Shown: piece after piece, positions 25,543 through 36,059 of the stretch
Layout: every line of letters begins with the position of its first letter
Numbering within the stretch: the stretch's first letter is position 1
Source: Pseudomonadota bacterium
Lineage (GTDB): Bacteria > Desulfobacterota > Desulfobulbia > Desulfobulbales > CALZHT01
DNA length: 64,000 nucleotides
Direction of reading: 5' to 3'
Assembly (NCBI GenBank): GCA_018823135.1
Contig: JAHJJF010000136.1
Coordinates: 1 to 64,000, forward strand
Position numbers and translations under genes: made by a program
The notes under the pieces: model-generated
What the model was told of the DNA's origin: nothing
Seen by the model: only the letters and a program-made list of their open reading frames with translations
Database searches by the model: none

Positions 25543-26892
25543 TCAATCGTATTTCTTCCGCTGCCGCTCTTTTAAAACAACCCTCAGCGGCGATTTATCA
25601 AGACCGAGTTCCTTTCTGAATTGATTCACCAGAAAACGGTGGTAGGAAAAGTGAACCCCTTTGGGATAGTTCACAAAGATGATGAAGGTCGGTGGTTTTG
25701 TCGACACCTGCGTCACATAATAGAGTTTGAGTCTCTTTCCTTTATGGATCGGCGGCGTATGGATTTCCACGGCTTTCTGGAGAACCCGGTTGAGCTTGTT
25801 GGTGGTGAATTCGAGGCTAAACTGTTGGTGGACCTTCTGAATCTCCGGAAATATATTCTTCACCCCGGAACCGGAAAGGGCGGATATTTTCATACTGGGG
25901 GCATAACCGGCAAAAACCGTCGCCCGCTCCACTTCATCAAGAACCCATTTCTGCCTTTTGGTGTCGCCCTTGACCAGATCCCATTTATTGATGACGATTA
26001 TGCAGGCCCGGCCCCGCTCAAGGCAATATCCCATGACCTTGGTATCCTGTTCCGTGATCCCTTCGCCGGCGTCAATCAGCAAAAGTGCCACATCACATTT
26101 TTCAAGGGCCGACAAGGCATGCATGACGCTGAATTTCTCAAGCTTTTCACTGACCTTGCCTTTTCTTCTTATCCCTGCCGTATCAATCAGCAGATAATTA
26201 TCTTCCCCCCTGGTTAATAAGGCATCCACCGAATCGCGGGTGGTGCCCGGCATCTCTGAGACAACCATCCGTTCCTGGCCAAGGAGACGATTGATCAGCG
26301 AGGATTTTCCGACATTCGGGCGACCGATGCAGGCCACCCGGATCGTATTGGCAGGCAATTCCTGATCAGCATCAGTCTCTTCTTCTTTCAACGATTCGGT
26401 GAAACTGTCCAGAAAAGTAGTTATTCCATAGCCGTGCTCCGAAGAAACAGGCCATAATTCACTTACCCCAAGTTCGTAAAACTTCGGCATCATGATATCT
26501 TCAACTTCCGGACCGTCAACCTTATTGACAATATAGTATATCGGTTTTGCCGCCTTGCGAAGAAGACTTATAATGTCGTAATCCTCTTTGAGCACCCCGG
26601 ACTTTCCGTCAAGCAGAAAAAGGATGATATCCGCCTCCTGCACAGCCTGCCATGTCTGGTCCTGGATGAGTCCGGTGATCATTTCATGCTGCCCGACCTC
26701 AATACCACCCGTATCGATGAGGATAAACGGCCGGTCATTCCAGACAACTCGTTCGTAATGCCGATCGCGGGTGACTCCCGGAGTGGGGTCGACGATGGCC
26801 TTTCTGGATTTCGACAACCTGTTGAAAAAGGTTGATTTCCCCACATTAGGCCTTCCGACAAGGGCTATGAGCGGACACTGTTCACGGGTCAT
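25543..26892 (-). CDS. der: Ribosome biogenesis GTPase Der (EngA)
   Basis: 449 residues from ATG 26892 (GGAG site). It has the double GTPase layout unique to Der: G1 GRPNVGKSTFF at about residue 14 and again GRPNVGKSSLI at about 190; G3 DTGGIE and DTAGIRR; G4 NKVDG and NKWDL; and a C-terminal KH-like domain ending in LKERQRKKYD-like residues. Der acts in assembly of the 50S subunit. The start lies 22 bases after the AmgK-like kinase stop, so the two may be co-transcribed. Confidence 0.97.
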   Translation of the reverse strand: MTREQCPLIALVGRPNVGKSTFFNRLSKSRKAIVDPTPGVTRDRHYERVVWNDRPFILIDTGGIEVGQHEMITGLIQDQTWQAVQEADIILFLLDGKSGVLKEDYDIISLLRKAAKPIYYIVNKVDGPEVEDIMMPKFYELGVSELWPVSSEHGYGITTFLDSFTESLKEEETDADQELPANTIRVACIGRPNVGKSSLINRLLGQERMVVSEMPGTTRDSVDALLTRGEDNYLLIDTAGIRRKGKVSEKLEKFSVMHALSALEKCDVALLLIDAGEGITEQDTKVMGYCLERGRACIIVINKWDLVKGDTKRQKWVLDEVERATVFAGYAPSMKISALSGSGVKNIFPEIQKVHQQFSLEFTTNKLNRVLQKAVEIHTPPIHKGKRLKLYYVTQVSTKPPTFIIFVNYPKGVHFSYHRFLVNQFRKELGLDKSPLRVVLKERQRKKYD

Positions 26893-26914
26893 TATATTCT
26901 CCAGCTTACATAAG

Positions 26915-27973
26915 TTAATGGTTCTTTTGGGCAATCACCGCTGCCAGTTTCTCTGCGCACCCATGCGCAAGATCGGCAAGCGCCGGAAACTCACTCCCCA
27001 GAGGAAGCATCAGATGCCTTGTTAATGAATCAAGGGCGGGCTTGAGGTAATCCATAAAAAAATACTTGCCTTTGCTTTGCGAAAGAAAACTGTAAGCGCC
27101 GAGAACCTGCAGATTTCTGAGTAACGCAATATAATAATACCCTTTCAAGAAGGTATCCTTGTCAAGAGATATGTGCTCCCGGATCGTGTTTACATAATAA
27201 AGGCATAATTCTTCCTGTACAACGTGAGACAGGGAAACATAAGGATCATTGACCAGGGAAGCCAGATCATAGGCCAGCGGTCCCAGGCGGGCTCCCTGGA
27301 AATCTATGACGCGGATCATTCCCTGTTTCACCATCAGATTCCTTGATTGAAAATCCCGGTGGATCAGAAATTCAGCTGGTTCCTGCGCGGCACGATCCGC
27401 AAGCCTTAAAAACTCCTGATCGATTCTCTGACCATCTGCGCTGATTCCCAGAAAATTATTACAGAATTCCCGATAAAAATATCCTGCCTCACGATCAAGC
27501 ATCAGCTGCCGGTCGTATTTCCGGGTATCCCAGCACCATCGGGTTTGAAATCCCTTTCGCCCTTCCAGTTGTATTCTGACCAGGATTGCAATCGCCTGTT
27601 TATAAAATTCCCTGACCGCAGGATCATCAATTGATCGGCTGCTAATATATTCATGAAACAGTTCCTGACCCAGGTCTTCACAGAGGATCAGACCGGAAAC
27701 ATGATCAAAGCCGAAAATTTCCGGTACCGGAATGCCACACGAATAAAAGTGCTTGCCGATACTGTATGCGGCATGGGCTTCCGACATCGCCCTGGGTGAA
27801 GAGTGTGAAGGAAAAATCGCAATCAGCGGCTGATGATCATTACAACGCACCCTGAAAAACAACCGATCAGAGCCGTCCCCTGAAAGCGTTTCAAACCGGC
27901 AGGCCCCATGATTGATTTCCGGAGCGACCTGCTTAAGTGATTCCAGGATTTTTTGTTGGAACGCTGAAGACAA
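26915..27973 (-). CDS. amgK: Aminoglycoside phosphotransferase-fold sugar kinase (AmgK-like)
   Basis: 352 residues, TTG start at 27973 behind AAGGCGG. The kinase fold shows LSGDGSDRLFFRV (phosphate loop), LCEDLGQELFHEYI, the catalytic HRDFQSRNLMV and the metal-binding VIDFQGARLGPLAYDLA. Of this fold, the version with the GSDR-type loop next to a MurU-like uridylyltransferase matches AmgK, the anomeric kinase for N-acetylmuramate/N-acetylglucosamine that makes the 1-phosphate in cell-wall recycling. The MurU-like gene ends 22 bases upstream. The symbol rests on the pair; a homoserine kinase-like or other substrate is possible. Confidence 0.75.
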   Translation of the reverse strand: MSSAFQQKILESLKQVAPEINHGACRFETLSGDGSDRLFFRVRCNDHQPLIAIFPSHSSPRAMSEAHAAYSIGKHFYSCGIPVPEIFGFDHVSGLILCEDLGQELFHEYISSRSIDDPAVREFYKQAIAILVRIQLEGRKGFQTRWCWDTRKYDRQLMLDREAGYFYREFCNNFLGISADGQRIDQEFLRLADRAAQEPAEFLIHRDFQSRNLMVKQGMIRVIDFQGARLGPLAYDLASLVNDPYVSLSHVVQEELCLYYVNTIREHISLDKDTFLKGYYYIALLRNLQVLGAYSFLSQSKGKYFFMDYLKPALDSLTRHLMLPLGSEFPALADLAHGCAEKLAAVIAQKNH

Positions 27974-27995
27974 AATATCCGCCTTACAAATTCGG

Positions 27996-28889
27996 TCAAA
28001 TGATTATCGTGTCATGGTAATGTGCGCCGGCAGGAATATCCGCGCCATCCCAGACCACAACCCGCTCAAGTCTCGCACCGTCACCGACCCGTACATCCTG
28101 GCCCATGGAAACCCAGTCCGACAGGATAACGTCCCGGCCCATCTGCACATTCGCGGCACAATAAAATGGCTTCCGCTGCTTGTGACTGGCTGGCACATCC
28201 TTACCGGTCAACAGCGCGGCATGGAGCCCCAGATAATCCTCCGGAGTGCCGATGTCTTTCCAGAAATGCCCCTGCAGCTCAAGAGCGTTTATCCTGCCAC
28301 CATCCTGCAAAACCTGCCGATAGCAGTCGATAATATTATAAAATTCATTCCCCGGAATCATTGCAAGAACTGCAGGATCAATTACATGGATCCCGGTAAA
28401 GGCAAGGGTTCTTCCCTTGCCGCCAACCGCCTTTTCCGCGGTGGCAAATCCCGTCACCAGACCATCATCCGATACCTGCACCGTATTAAAGCGCGGGTAA
28501 TCGTGCAGAACCAGGGTTATGGTTGCATTGCTTTGCAAATGCTTTTCATACACTGCAGCCAAATCAATGGTATGAAAGATGTCGCCATTGACGACCAGCA
28601 CCGGCGTTTCATCAAAATGTTGCAAAGCACGTCGTAAGCCGCCGCCGGTGCCCAGAATCTCCTCTTCCTGCTGCAGGATCACGAAAGGATTGCCCTCAAG
28701 ATGTGTCCTCATCTGATCGCCGAGATAGTGGGCGTTGACCACAATCGGCTTGCAACCCGAACTGATTAATTGTTTGAGATGATAATAGATCAGCGGCACC
28801 CCCAAAACCGGAAATAAGGGTTTCGGGCGTTTAAAGGAAAAGGGCCTGAGCCGGGTTCCATGCCCGGCCGCCAGTATCATGGCTTTCAT
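27996..28889 (-). CDS. murU: MurU-like sugar-1-phosphate nucleotidyltransferase
   Basis: 297 residues, opening MKAMILAAGHGTRLRPFSFK, the G-x-G-T-R-x-R-P nucleotide-binding loop of sugar nucleotidyltransferases, with LVVNGDIFH (metal-binding D) and GTGGGLRRAL. MurU joins UTP to MurNAc-1-phosphate. After the catalytic domain (about 1-225) it has a short left-handed beta-helix-like tail (AANVQMGRDVILSDWVSMGQ), not present in shorter MurU proteins. With the AmgK-like kinase next to it, it suggests a muropeptide sugar recycling route that bypasses fosfomycin-sensitive synthesis. Mannose-1-phosphate guanylyltransferase-like activity is the main alternative. Confidence 0.75.
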   Translation of the reverse strand: MKAMILAAGHGTRLRPFSFKRPKPLFPVLGVPLIYYHLKQLISSGCKPIVVNAHYLGDQMRTHLEGNPFVILQQEEEILGTGGGLRRALQHFDETPVLVVNGDIFHTIDLAAVYEKHLQSNATITLVLHDYPRFNTVQVSDDGLVTGFATAEKAVGGKGRTLAFTGIHVIDPAVLAMIPGNEFYNIIDCYRQVLQDGGRINALELQGHFWKDIGTPEDYLGLHAALLTGKDVPASHKQRKPFYCAANVQMGRDVILSDWVSMGQDVRVGDGARLERVVVWDGADIPAGAHYHDTIII

Positions 28890-28965
28890 GACAAATCTGC
28901 TGTATCAATAGAAATTCGTTAAGAATGCCCCATAATGTTCAGAGGCTGGAGACTATTTTAATAAG

Positions 28966-29294
28966 TACTCCTCCAGCATATCTGGAGGTCTCAGGTAGCA
29001 CCCTCACTGGAGGCGAACTGATTTGAATATCAAATATCGAACAAGAAATATCGAATAATGAAGGAAAATCAAAGGGGCACTGATCAACAAAAATTACTTT
29101 CCACTTTAGTTCCTTTTTCACCTTAACCGTTTATGGAAACATAGAAGCATTAAAAAACATTTATCTTTGTTCCAATGAAGTTCACTTCGATATTCATAAT
29201 TTCTTGTTCGATATTCTGCGGTTCAAAGAAACCCTTTTACTCTATCGCCGGATCGGTAGAATCTATCCGGGTCACAAGAGGTGGTGGGTTTCGT
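28966..29294 (-). repeat. Dispersed intergenic element, copy B
   Basis: Read on the minus strand this 329-base stretch follows the same succession of motifs as copy A at 19516-19853. It also has inner inverted repeats (ATATCGAACAAGAA near 29035 and its complement near 29205). The element separates the MurU-like gene start from the LpxI stop. No gene is supported within 28890-29335. Confidence 0.75.
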
Positions 29295-29335
29295 GACAAC
29301 CAAGGAAACGGCCTTTCCAGGCGGCAAACAGCGTA

Positions 29336-30169
29336 TCAAAAGGCAAGCTCGCCATTTTGCGGTTCCTCGATCCCGAGAATAATAATTCCCGCCTTGTCAG
29401 CCTGCCGAATCACCGCCTCTCTGTCAAAAAGCAGCGACTGCCCGGCTTCCACGGCCAGAACCTTTGCCTTCACTTCCAGCATGCTGTCAATAGTAGTCCG
29501 GCCGATTGCCGGCAGATCAAACCTGAAATCCTGATTGGGTTTCTTGACCTTTACCACTACAGCCTTCTCACTTCCGAGGATTCCGCCTCTTTTTATCGCG
29601 GCGTCAGTCCCTTCAATGGCTTCAACAGCAAGCACCGACCGGTCTCTCACCACAACACACTGACCGATATCAAGCTCGCCCACAGAACGTGCAATGCGCC
29701 ACCCAAAGCGTATATCGTCAATTTGCTCCTCAGAGGGCTTCTTCTTGGTGAGAATCCCTTTGGGGAAAAGAAGATGCTGAAGATAAACCGTTGATTCGAG
29801 GATGCGGATGCCTTCTTTTTCAATGGCCCCGGCCACAGCTCTGAGGATGGCATCATCCTGGCGGGTATCAATTTTATTCCACAGGGTCAGACCCTTAATA
29901 TCAGGCAGAACATCCTTGAAAATCCTGGTTTTGGTGATCGTCCCCAGAAGCACGGCTTCACTGACGTCTTCCTGTTTGAAACACTTGATAATTTTCCCGA
30001 GCTGCCCGAGTTTTACCCAATGGAAACAGTCAACTTCCTGTTCCAGCTCAGGCATTGTTTCTCCCCGGTGCGCAACGACGACGACTTCCCTGCCCTGCTC
30101 TTTTGCAGCCCGGGCAAAAAGCAACGGGAATTGCCCGCCTCCGGCGATGATGCCGATTTTACTCGTCAT
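29336..30169 (-). CDS. lpxI: UDP-2,3-diacylglucosamine pyrophosphatase LpxI
   Basis: 277 residues from ATG 30169 (another ATG at 30172). LpxI makes lipid X from UDP-2,3-diacylglucosamine in lipid A synthesis, replacing LpxH in alpha- and many delta-class lineages. Signatures: IGIIAGGGQFPLLFARAA near the N-terminus, TRQDDAILRAVAGAIEKEGI, and DLPAIGRTTIDSMLEVKAKV-LAVEAGQSLLFDRE, a highly conserved LpxI run. It overlaps the 3' end of lpxA by 11-14 bases, so the two genes are coupled. Confidence 0.95.
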   Translation of the reverse strand: MTSKIGIIAGGGQFPLLFARAAKEQGREVVVVAHRGETMPELEQEVDCFHWVKLGQLGKIIKCFKQEDVSEAVLLGTITKTRIFKDVLPDIKGLTLWNKIDTRQDDAILRAVAGAIEKEGIRILESTVYLQHLLFPKGILTKKKPSEEQIDDIRFGWRIARSVGELDIGQCVVVRDRSVLAVEAIEGTDAAIKRGGILGSEKAVVVKVKKPNQDFRFDLPAIGRTTIDSMLEVKAKVLAVEAGQSLLFDREAVIRQADKAGIIILGIEEPQNGELAF

Positions 30170-30959
30170 CACTGCTTTCTCTTACAACATTACGCTGAGA
30201 ATTATTGAAAAAATTAACCAGGTACTCTACCGGCTCACAATCAGGAATTTCTTCTAATGCCTGATCCAGGGCATCTTTAAGAAGGAGTCCCGGTGTTTTA
30301 AAAATAATCTGATAGGCCTTCATCATTTTCCGGATTGTTTCATTATCAAAACCGGACCGCTTCAGACCTATTTTATTAATGCCGGTAATCCTCATTCCAC
30401 TTCTGGTTCCGGAAACGAGCAAATAGGGAGGAACGTCCTTGGTAATCCCCGACATGCCGCCGACATAGGCATATTTACCGATACGGGTAAACTGGTGGAC
30501 CGCCACAAATCCGCCGAAAGTCACCCGGTCTTCGACATCAACATGGCCGCTCAACTGGGCGGCATTGGCCATGATAATATAATCAGCCAACTTGCAGTCG
30601 TGGGCGATATGCACATAGGCCATGAGCAGATTATTGCTGCCGATGGTAGTCTGGCTGCGGCCTGAAGGGGTCCCCCGGTGAATGGAAACATACTCCCGGA
30701 TGATATTGTCATTACCGATAACAACCCGGGTATCTTCGTTATTATACTTCAAATCCTGCGGTGGAACGCCGATTGTTGAAAAAGAGCCGATCTTGTTTCT
30801 TTCGCCGATAAACGTCGATCCTGATATGACCGCATGTCCGGCAACTTCGCTGCCGGCACCAATCTTAACGCCTTTTTCGATGATAGCATAGGGGCCTACG
30901 GTAACGGAGCTGTCAAGTTCTGCGCCCGGATCAATTATAGCGGTTGGATGTATACTCAT
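30159..30959 (-). CDS. lpxA: UDP-N-acetylglucosamine acyltransferase LpxA
   Basis: 266 residues, the normal length. LpxA adds the 3-hydroxyacyl chain to UDP-GlcNAc, the first step of lipid A. The N-terminus MSIHPTAIIDPGAELDSSVT starts the hexapeptide-repeat left-handed beta-helix, with IREYVSIHRGTPSG and LLMAYVHIAHDCKLADYII (catalytic His region), GHVDVEDRVTFGGFVAVHQF. The C-terminal helical domain (about 195-266) is present. Position between fabZ and lpxI is typical. Confidence 0.97.
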   Translation of the reverse strand: MSIHPTAIIDPGAELDSSVTVGPYAIIEKGVKIGAGSEVAGHAVISGSTFIGERNKIGSFSTIGVPPQDLKYNNEDTRVVIGNDNIIREYVSIHRGTPSGRSQTTIGSNNLLMAYVHIAHDCKLADYIIMANAAQLSGHVDVEDRVTFGGFVAVHQFTRIGKYAYVGGMSGITKDVPPYLLVSGTRSGMRITGINKIGLKRSGFDNETIRKMMKAYQIIFKTPGLLLKDALDQALEEIPDCEPVEYLVNFFNNSQRNVVRESSDDE

Positions 30960-31048
30960 TAATTTTCCTTGGGATTACTCATAATTTAATTAAACAGGCG
31001 GTATCCTGATCCTGAGATAATAACATTCTTGTGCCGATGTTTTATGAA

Positions 31049-31492
31049 CTAAGCAAAAGTTGCCTTAAGCTGGGCTTCGGCGACCAACTCCCCATCCACA
31101 AAAGCCTTGCAGGCTAATATCCATAGCCCCATCTTCCTTTTAACCGCAATAACCTCAAACAAGAGCTGATCACCGGGAACAACTTTCTTGCGGAATTTCA
31201 CGGCGTCAAGGCCGGTAAAATAAGCGAGTTTCGTGCCAATCATCGACGGCTCTGTATTATAGGCAAGAACACAACCGGTCTGGGCAAGACCTTCCAGGAT
31301 AAGAACACCCGGCATCACCGGATCTTCCGGGAAATGCCCCTGAAAGAATTGTTCATTAATTGTGACATTCTTCAGACCGACAATTCTTTTTTCTTCCAGT
31401 TCCACAATCCGGTCCACCAGAACAAAGGGATATCGATGCGGTAACAGTTTCATAATATCCATGATATGAAACGGTATTTTATCGGAACTCAT
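31049..31492 (-). CDS. fabZ: 3-hydroxyacyl-ACP dehydratase FabZ
   Basis: 147 residues from ATG 31492 with a GGAGG site; the longer frame starts with TTG at 31507. FabZ removes water from 3-hydroxyacyl-ACP in fatty acid elongation and competes with LpxA/LpxD for their substrate. Motifs: IMKLLPHRYPFVLVDRI, FFQGHFPEDPVMPGVLILEG (catalytic His and Glu region). It sits between lpxD and lpxA as usual. Single-domain hot-dog enzyme. Confidence 0.97.
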   Translation of the reverse strand: MSSDKIPFHIMDIMKLLPHRYPFVLVDRIVELEEKRIVGLKNVTINEQFFQGHFPEDPVMPGVLILEGLAQTGCVLAYNTEPSMIGTKLAYFTGLDAVKFRKKVVPGDQLLFEVIAVKRKMGLWILACKAFVDGELVAEAQLKATFA

Positions 31493-31693
31493 TCCATCGT
31501 CCTCCAAAAATTAATAGATTGAACTTTCTGAGTATACGTAACTAACTGAATACCAATGAATAAATCTGCGACTTCGATTTAGTAATTAAATTTGAATTTA
31601 GAATTCAGTAGCCTGAAACCAAAAGAACTGCTGTAAAATGGCCCATTCTGAATTCTGCCTCTGGCTTCTGATGACATTGAATCAAGAGAGGCA

Positions 31694-32752
31694 TTATTCA
31701 TCTTTTGTATCTTCATGCGTTTGATTATTCAATAAAAGGGCATCCACCTTTTTTTGAAGAGCATGAAGATTCTTAATCAAATCAGGGATCCTGACAAACG
31801 CGGTTGCCGCCCTCAGCCATTGCTTATGCGGGATCGCCGGAAATCCTGAAACAACGGCTCCATCCTCAACGTCACTTGAAACGCCCGATTTCCCTGCTAC
31901 CATGGCCCTGTTGCCGACTTTGATATGATCGCGCACTGCTGACTGGCCACCAATAATTACATGGGAGCCCAAGGTTACACTTCCCGCAAAACCTGATTGA
32001 GCGACGATAAGACAGCCTTCTCCGATAACCACATTATGCGCTACCTGAACAAGATTATCAATTTTTGTTCCCTGCTTGATCCAGGTTTTCCCAAAGGTCC
32101 CCCGATCTATGCAGACATTGGCACCGACCTCCACATCATCATCAATCTGAACCGTACCCACATGGGGTCGTTTGATATGCCGGCCCCTTTCATCCGTTGC
32201 ATACCCGAAACCCTCACTGCCGACAACAGTATTGTTGTTTATGATGACCCTTGAACCAATCTTGCATCCTTTTTCCACGGAAACGTTTGCATGAAGTTCG
32301 GTATCTTCACCGATTTCCACCTCATCGCCCAATACAACACCTGGATGAATCGTCACCCTTTTGCCGATTTTAACCCGGTCGCCAATTACCGCCATGGGGC
32401 CGATGCTGACCTGTTCAGGAATTATGCAGTCTTTACCCAAGTGGGCCTTGGGATGCACACCGAAAGCATGAAAAGACTCCTTAAGCAGATAATTGTGGAT
32501 TATTGTCGCGGCGAGGTTTGGGTCGCGGACCCGGATCAAAGGTTTGGCGCTTTTTTCGATGGACAAAGGAACAATAACCGCCGTAGCCGCAATCTCATCC
32601 AATTTTTCAATGTTTTTTGCCTTGACAAGATATGTAATGTCTCCTGGTCCGGAAGTATCAAAATCAGCAAGATTATTGATTAATACCGCAGGATCACCGG
32701 AAATTTCCCCGCCCACTAATTCCGACAATTCCTGTAAACTTTTTGATTTCAT
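31694..32752 (-). CDS. lpxD: UDP-3-O-acylglucosamine N-acyltransferase LpxD
   Basis: 352 residues from ATG 32752 (GGAGAATAATA site); the frame runs 22 residues further up without support. It adds the second acyl chain in lipid A. N-terminal uridine-binding domain ([20 protein letters not shown]), then the hexapeptide beta-helix ([20 protein letters not shown]) with [30 protein letters not shown], and [17 protein letters not shown] with the catalytic His. The lpxD-fabZ-lpxA-lpxI order reads as one operon. Confidence 0.97.
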   Translation of the reverse strand: MKSKSLQELSELVGGEISGDPAVLINNLADFDTSGPGDITYLVKAKNIEKLDEIAATAVIVPLSIEKSAKPLIRVRDPNLAATIIHNYLLKESFHAFGVHPKAHLGKDCIIPEQVSIGPMAVIGDRVKIGKRVTIHPGVVLGDEVEIGEDTELHANVSVEKGCKIGSRVIINNNTVVGSEGFGYATDERGRHIKRPHVGTVQIDDDVEVGANVCIDRGTFGKTWIKQGTKIDNLVQVAHNVVIGEGCLIVAQSGFAGSVTLGSHVIIGGQSAVRDHIKVGNRAMVAGKSGVSSDVEDGAVVSGFPAIPHKQWLRAATAFVRIPDLIKNLHALQKKVDALLLNNQTHEDTKDE

Positions 32753-32930
32753 TATTATTCTCCGCCTCGGAGGTAAGCGAGCCTTGCTAATCTCCGAACA
32801 TTCGTCCGACAGTTTCAACGTCCAGCAACAAATTGATTTATGGGAGCACGCTGACTACCAGATCATTTACGAATTCATTCGTATTGAATATGTTATCGAT
32901 TCAAACAGATGGAGAGAATTCATACCAATA

Positions 32931-32970
32931 AAAAAAACGGGTCGCTTTCCTAAATGGGAAACCAACCCGT
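32931..32970 (-). terminator. Rho-independent terminator for the IHF-type gene
   Basis: Imperfect stem between ACGGGTCGCTTTCC and its partner GGGAAACCAACCCGT with a TAAAT loop; on the minus strand the stem is followed by seven T. It is located 71 bases after the stop of the IHF-type gene (33042), so the lpxD operon likely has its own promoter in 32753-33041. Confidence 0.8.
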
Positions 32971-33041
32971 CCGATTTATAACCTGTACTTCGAAGAAAAT
33001 TTCAGGCACCACTGATCAATGGGCGATCACAGATGCCTCTT

Positions 33042-33326
33042 TCACTCACCGTTAATCCTGCTCCGTAAAATCCCGGACGGCTTAAAGGTAACCACTCTTC
33101 TTGCATCCAATATCAATTCATCGCCGGTCTGCGGATTTCTCCCACGCCTGGCATTCTTTGCCTTAACGTTGAATTTGCCGAAGCCACTCAGCAGAAGGTC
33201 TTCACCCTTTTCCAGACAGGATTTGGTGATTTTCAAAAAAGCCTCAACGGCTTCTGTTGCCTGGGCCTTGGTAAGATTATGATTTTGATAAACCTTCTGA
33301 ACAAGATCAGCCTTCGTAAGAGTCAT
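33042..33326 (-). CDS. ihfA: IHF alpha-type DNA-bending protein
   Basis: 94 residues. It opens MTLTKADLVQKVYQNHNLTK, like IhfA, and contains LLSGFGKFNVKAKNARRGRNPQTG cut here to SGFGKFNVKAKNARRGRNP, the HU/IHF signature, followed by RRVVTFKPSGILRSRIN. IHF alpha partners IHF beta to bend DNA strongly, which helps sigma54 activators reach promoters. The N-terminus and length fit alpha better than HU, but HU-like roles cannot be excluded. Confidence 0.88.
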   Translation of the reverse strand: MTLTKADLVQKVYQNHNLTKAQATEAVEAFLKITKSCLEKGEDLLLSGFGKFNVKAKNARRGRNPQTGDELILDARRVVTFKPSGILRSRINGE

Positions 33327-33384
33327 CCCCTAAACCCTCCTTTGAGTTCAATAATGCATAACAAACCAGAATCACTGGATATTG

Positions 33385-34677
<1,293 letters not shown>

Positions 34678-34799
34678 CTATAATATCCTCCACCCTGCAT
34701 ATTCATTAAGATTACATAAAAGAAATGTCCCAAACATCAACTGGCGATCCATTCAACCCCGGGTTCAAAGAACCACAACAGCTGGCGACAATTATTTGC

Positions 34800-36008
34800 T
34801 TAACCTACGACATCGCCCAGCTTGAATATCGGCAGATACATGGCGACAACAAGCCCACCGATCATGCCGCCGAGAAAAACCATCATGAACGGTTCGATCA
34901 TGGCCGTAAGGTTTTCCACTGCCTGGTCAACCTCTTCGTCATAAAAATCGGCGATTTTTTCAAGCATTGTATCCAGGGCACCGGTTGATTCACCGACATT
35001 GATCATTTGAACAACCATGCTCGGGAAAACGCCTGTCTCGTCCAAAGGCTCCGCAATCGGCCGGCCCTCACTGATACTGTCCGCTACCCGATAGACAGCT
35101 ATTTCAATGACTTTATTGCCGGCGGTTCTCGCAACAACATTGAGGGATTCAAGAATCGGCACACCACTTTGCAGCATGGTTCCGAGAGTCCTGGTGAACT
35201 TGGCAACCGCAACTTTCTGGATAAGTTCACCCATAACCGGCACTTTCATCATCATACCATCAATCTTGATCTTGCCTTTTTCGGTGCTGTAAATCTTTTT
35301 ATAAATCATCACCAGGGCAACAACACCCACAATCATATATAAAATTTTGGCCTTGATGAAATTACTCATGGCCACAACAATCTGGGTCGGAACGGGAAGA
35401 GACGCACCGAAATCCGCAAACATTTTCTCGAATACAGGAACAACAAAAATAAGAATAACACCAAGAATTACTACAGAGATACAAAGACAGATAATCGGAT
35501 AGGTCATTGCACCCTTTACTTTTTTCTTAAGGGTCATTGCTTTTTCCATAAAAAGCGCAAGTCGTGAAAGAATGGTATCAAGAATACCGCCAACCTCGCC
35601 AGCATCAACCATATTGCAGTACAAAGTATCAAAAACCTTGGGGTGCTTTTTCATGGCATCGGCAAAGGTGGTACCAGTCTCAACATCGACGCGCACTTCC
35701 CTGAGCACCTTTTTGAAAGTAGGATTTTCCTGCTGATTACCGAGGATATCGAGACTTTGCACAAGGGGCAACCCGGCATCAATCATGGTTGAAAGCTGTC
35801 TGGTAAAAATTACGATGTCCCTGCCGGTTACCTTGGGCTTGAACATCTCAAAGTTTTCCAAAACGTCTTTGGGCGCCTCTTTAATTTTGGAAGGCTTGAC
35901 CCGCATTTTCTTCAGGTGATTTTCAACCGCCTCAATTGAGGGCGCTTCAAATTTACCTTTGCGTTTTTCTCCGTAGGAATTCTTTCCTTTCCAAATAAAT
36001 ATCGGCAT
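34800..36008 (-). CDS. pilC: Type IV pilus inner-membrane platform protein PilC
   Basis: 402 residues. PilC/GspF proteins form the platform on which pilins are assembled. The first T2SSF domain begins at about residue 65 (FTRQLSTMIDAGLPLVQSLDIL), and the second at about 268 (FTRTLGTMLQSGVPILESLNVV), each followed by hydrophobic helices near 168-190, 210-230 and a C-terminal one (MVFLGGMIGGLVVAMYLPIF). The GEVGG-type and VGESTGALD turns are typical. No pilB, pilT or pilA is next to it; the other side has 490 bases of non-coding sequence with a perfect palindrome. Confidence 0.93.
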   Translation of the reverse strand: MPIFIWKGKNSYGEKRKGKFEAPSIEAVENHLKKMRVKPSKIKEAPKDVLENFEMFKPKVTGRDIVIFTRQLSTMIDAGLPLVQSLDILGNQQENPTFKKVLREVRVDVETGTTFADAMKKHPKVFDTLYCNMVDAGEVGGILDTILSRLALFMEKAMTLKKKVKGAMTYPIICLCISVVILGVILIFVVPVFEKMFADFGASLPVPTQIVVAMSNFIKAKILYMIVGVVALVMIYKKIYSTEKGKIKIDGMMMKVPVMGELIQKVAVAKFTRTLGTMLQSGVPILESLNVVARTAGNKVIEIAVYRVADSISEGRPIAEPLDETGVFPSMVVQMINVGESTGALDTMLEKIADFYDEEVDQAVENLTAMIEPFMMVFLGGMIGGLVVAMYLPIFKLGDVVG

Positions 36009-36035
36009 ACCTAACCCCTTTGCTTGACGGGAATC

Positions 36036-36059
36036 AAATTAACAAACATTTGTTAATTT
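36036..36059. promoter_or_regulatory. Perfect AT-rich palindrome upstream of pilC
   Basis: AAATTAACAAA-CA-TTTGTTAATTT is an exact inverted repeat of 11-base arms with a 2-base centre, lying 28 bases upstream of the pilC ATG. Size and symmetry fit an operator for a dimeric repressor or a short hairpin near the transcription start. The remaining sequence of this gap (36009-36498) is AT-rich and without genes; a possible -35 box (TTGACA near 36355) may serve the gene at 36499. Confidence 0.45.
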
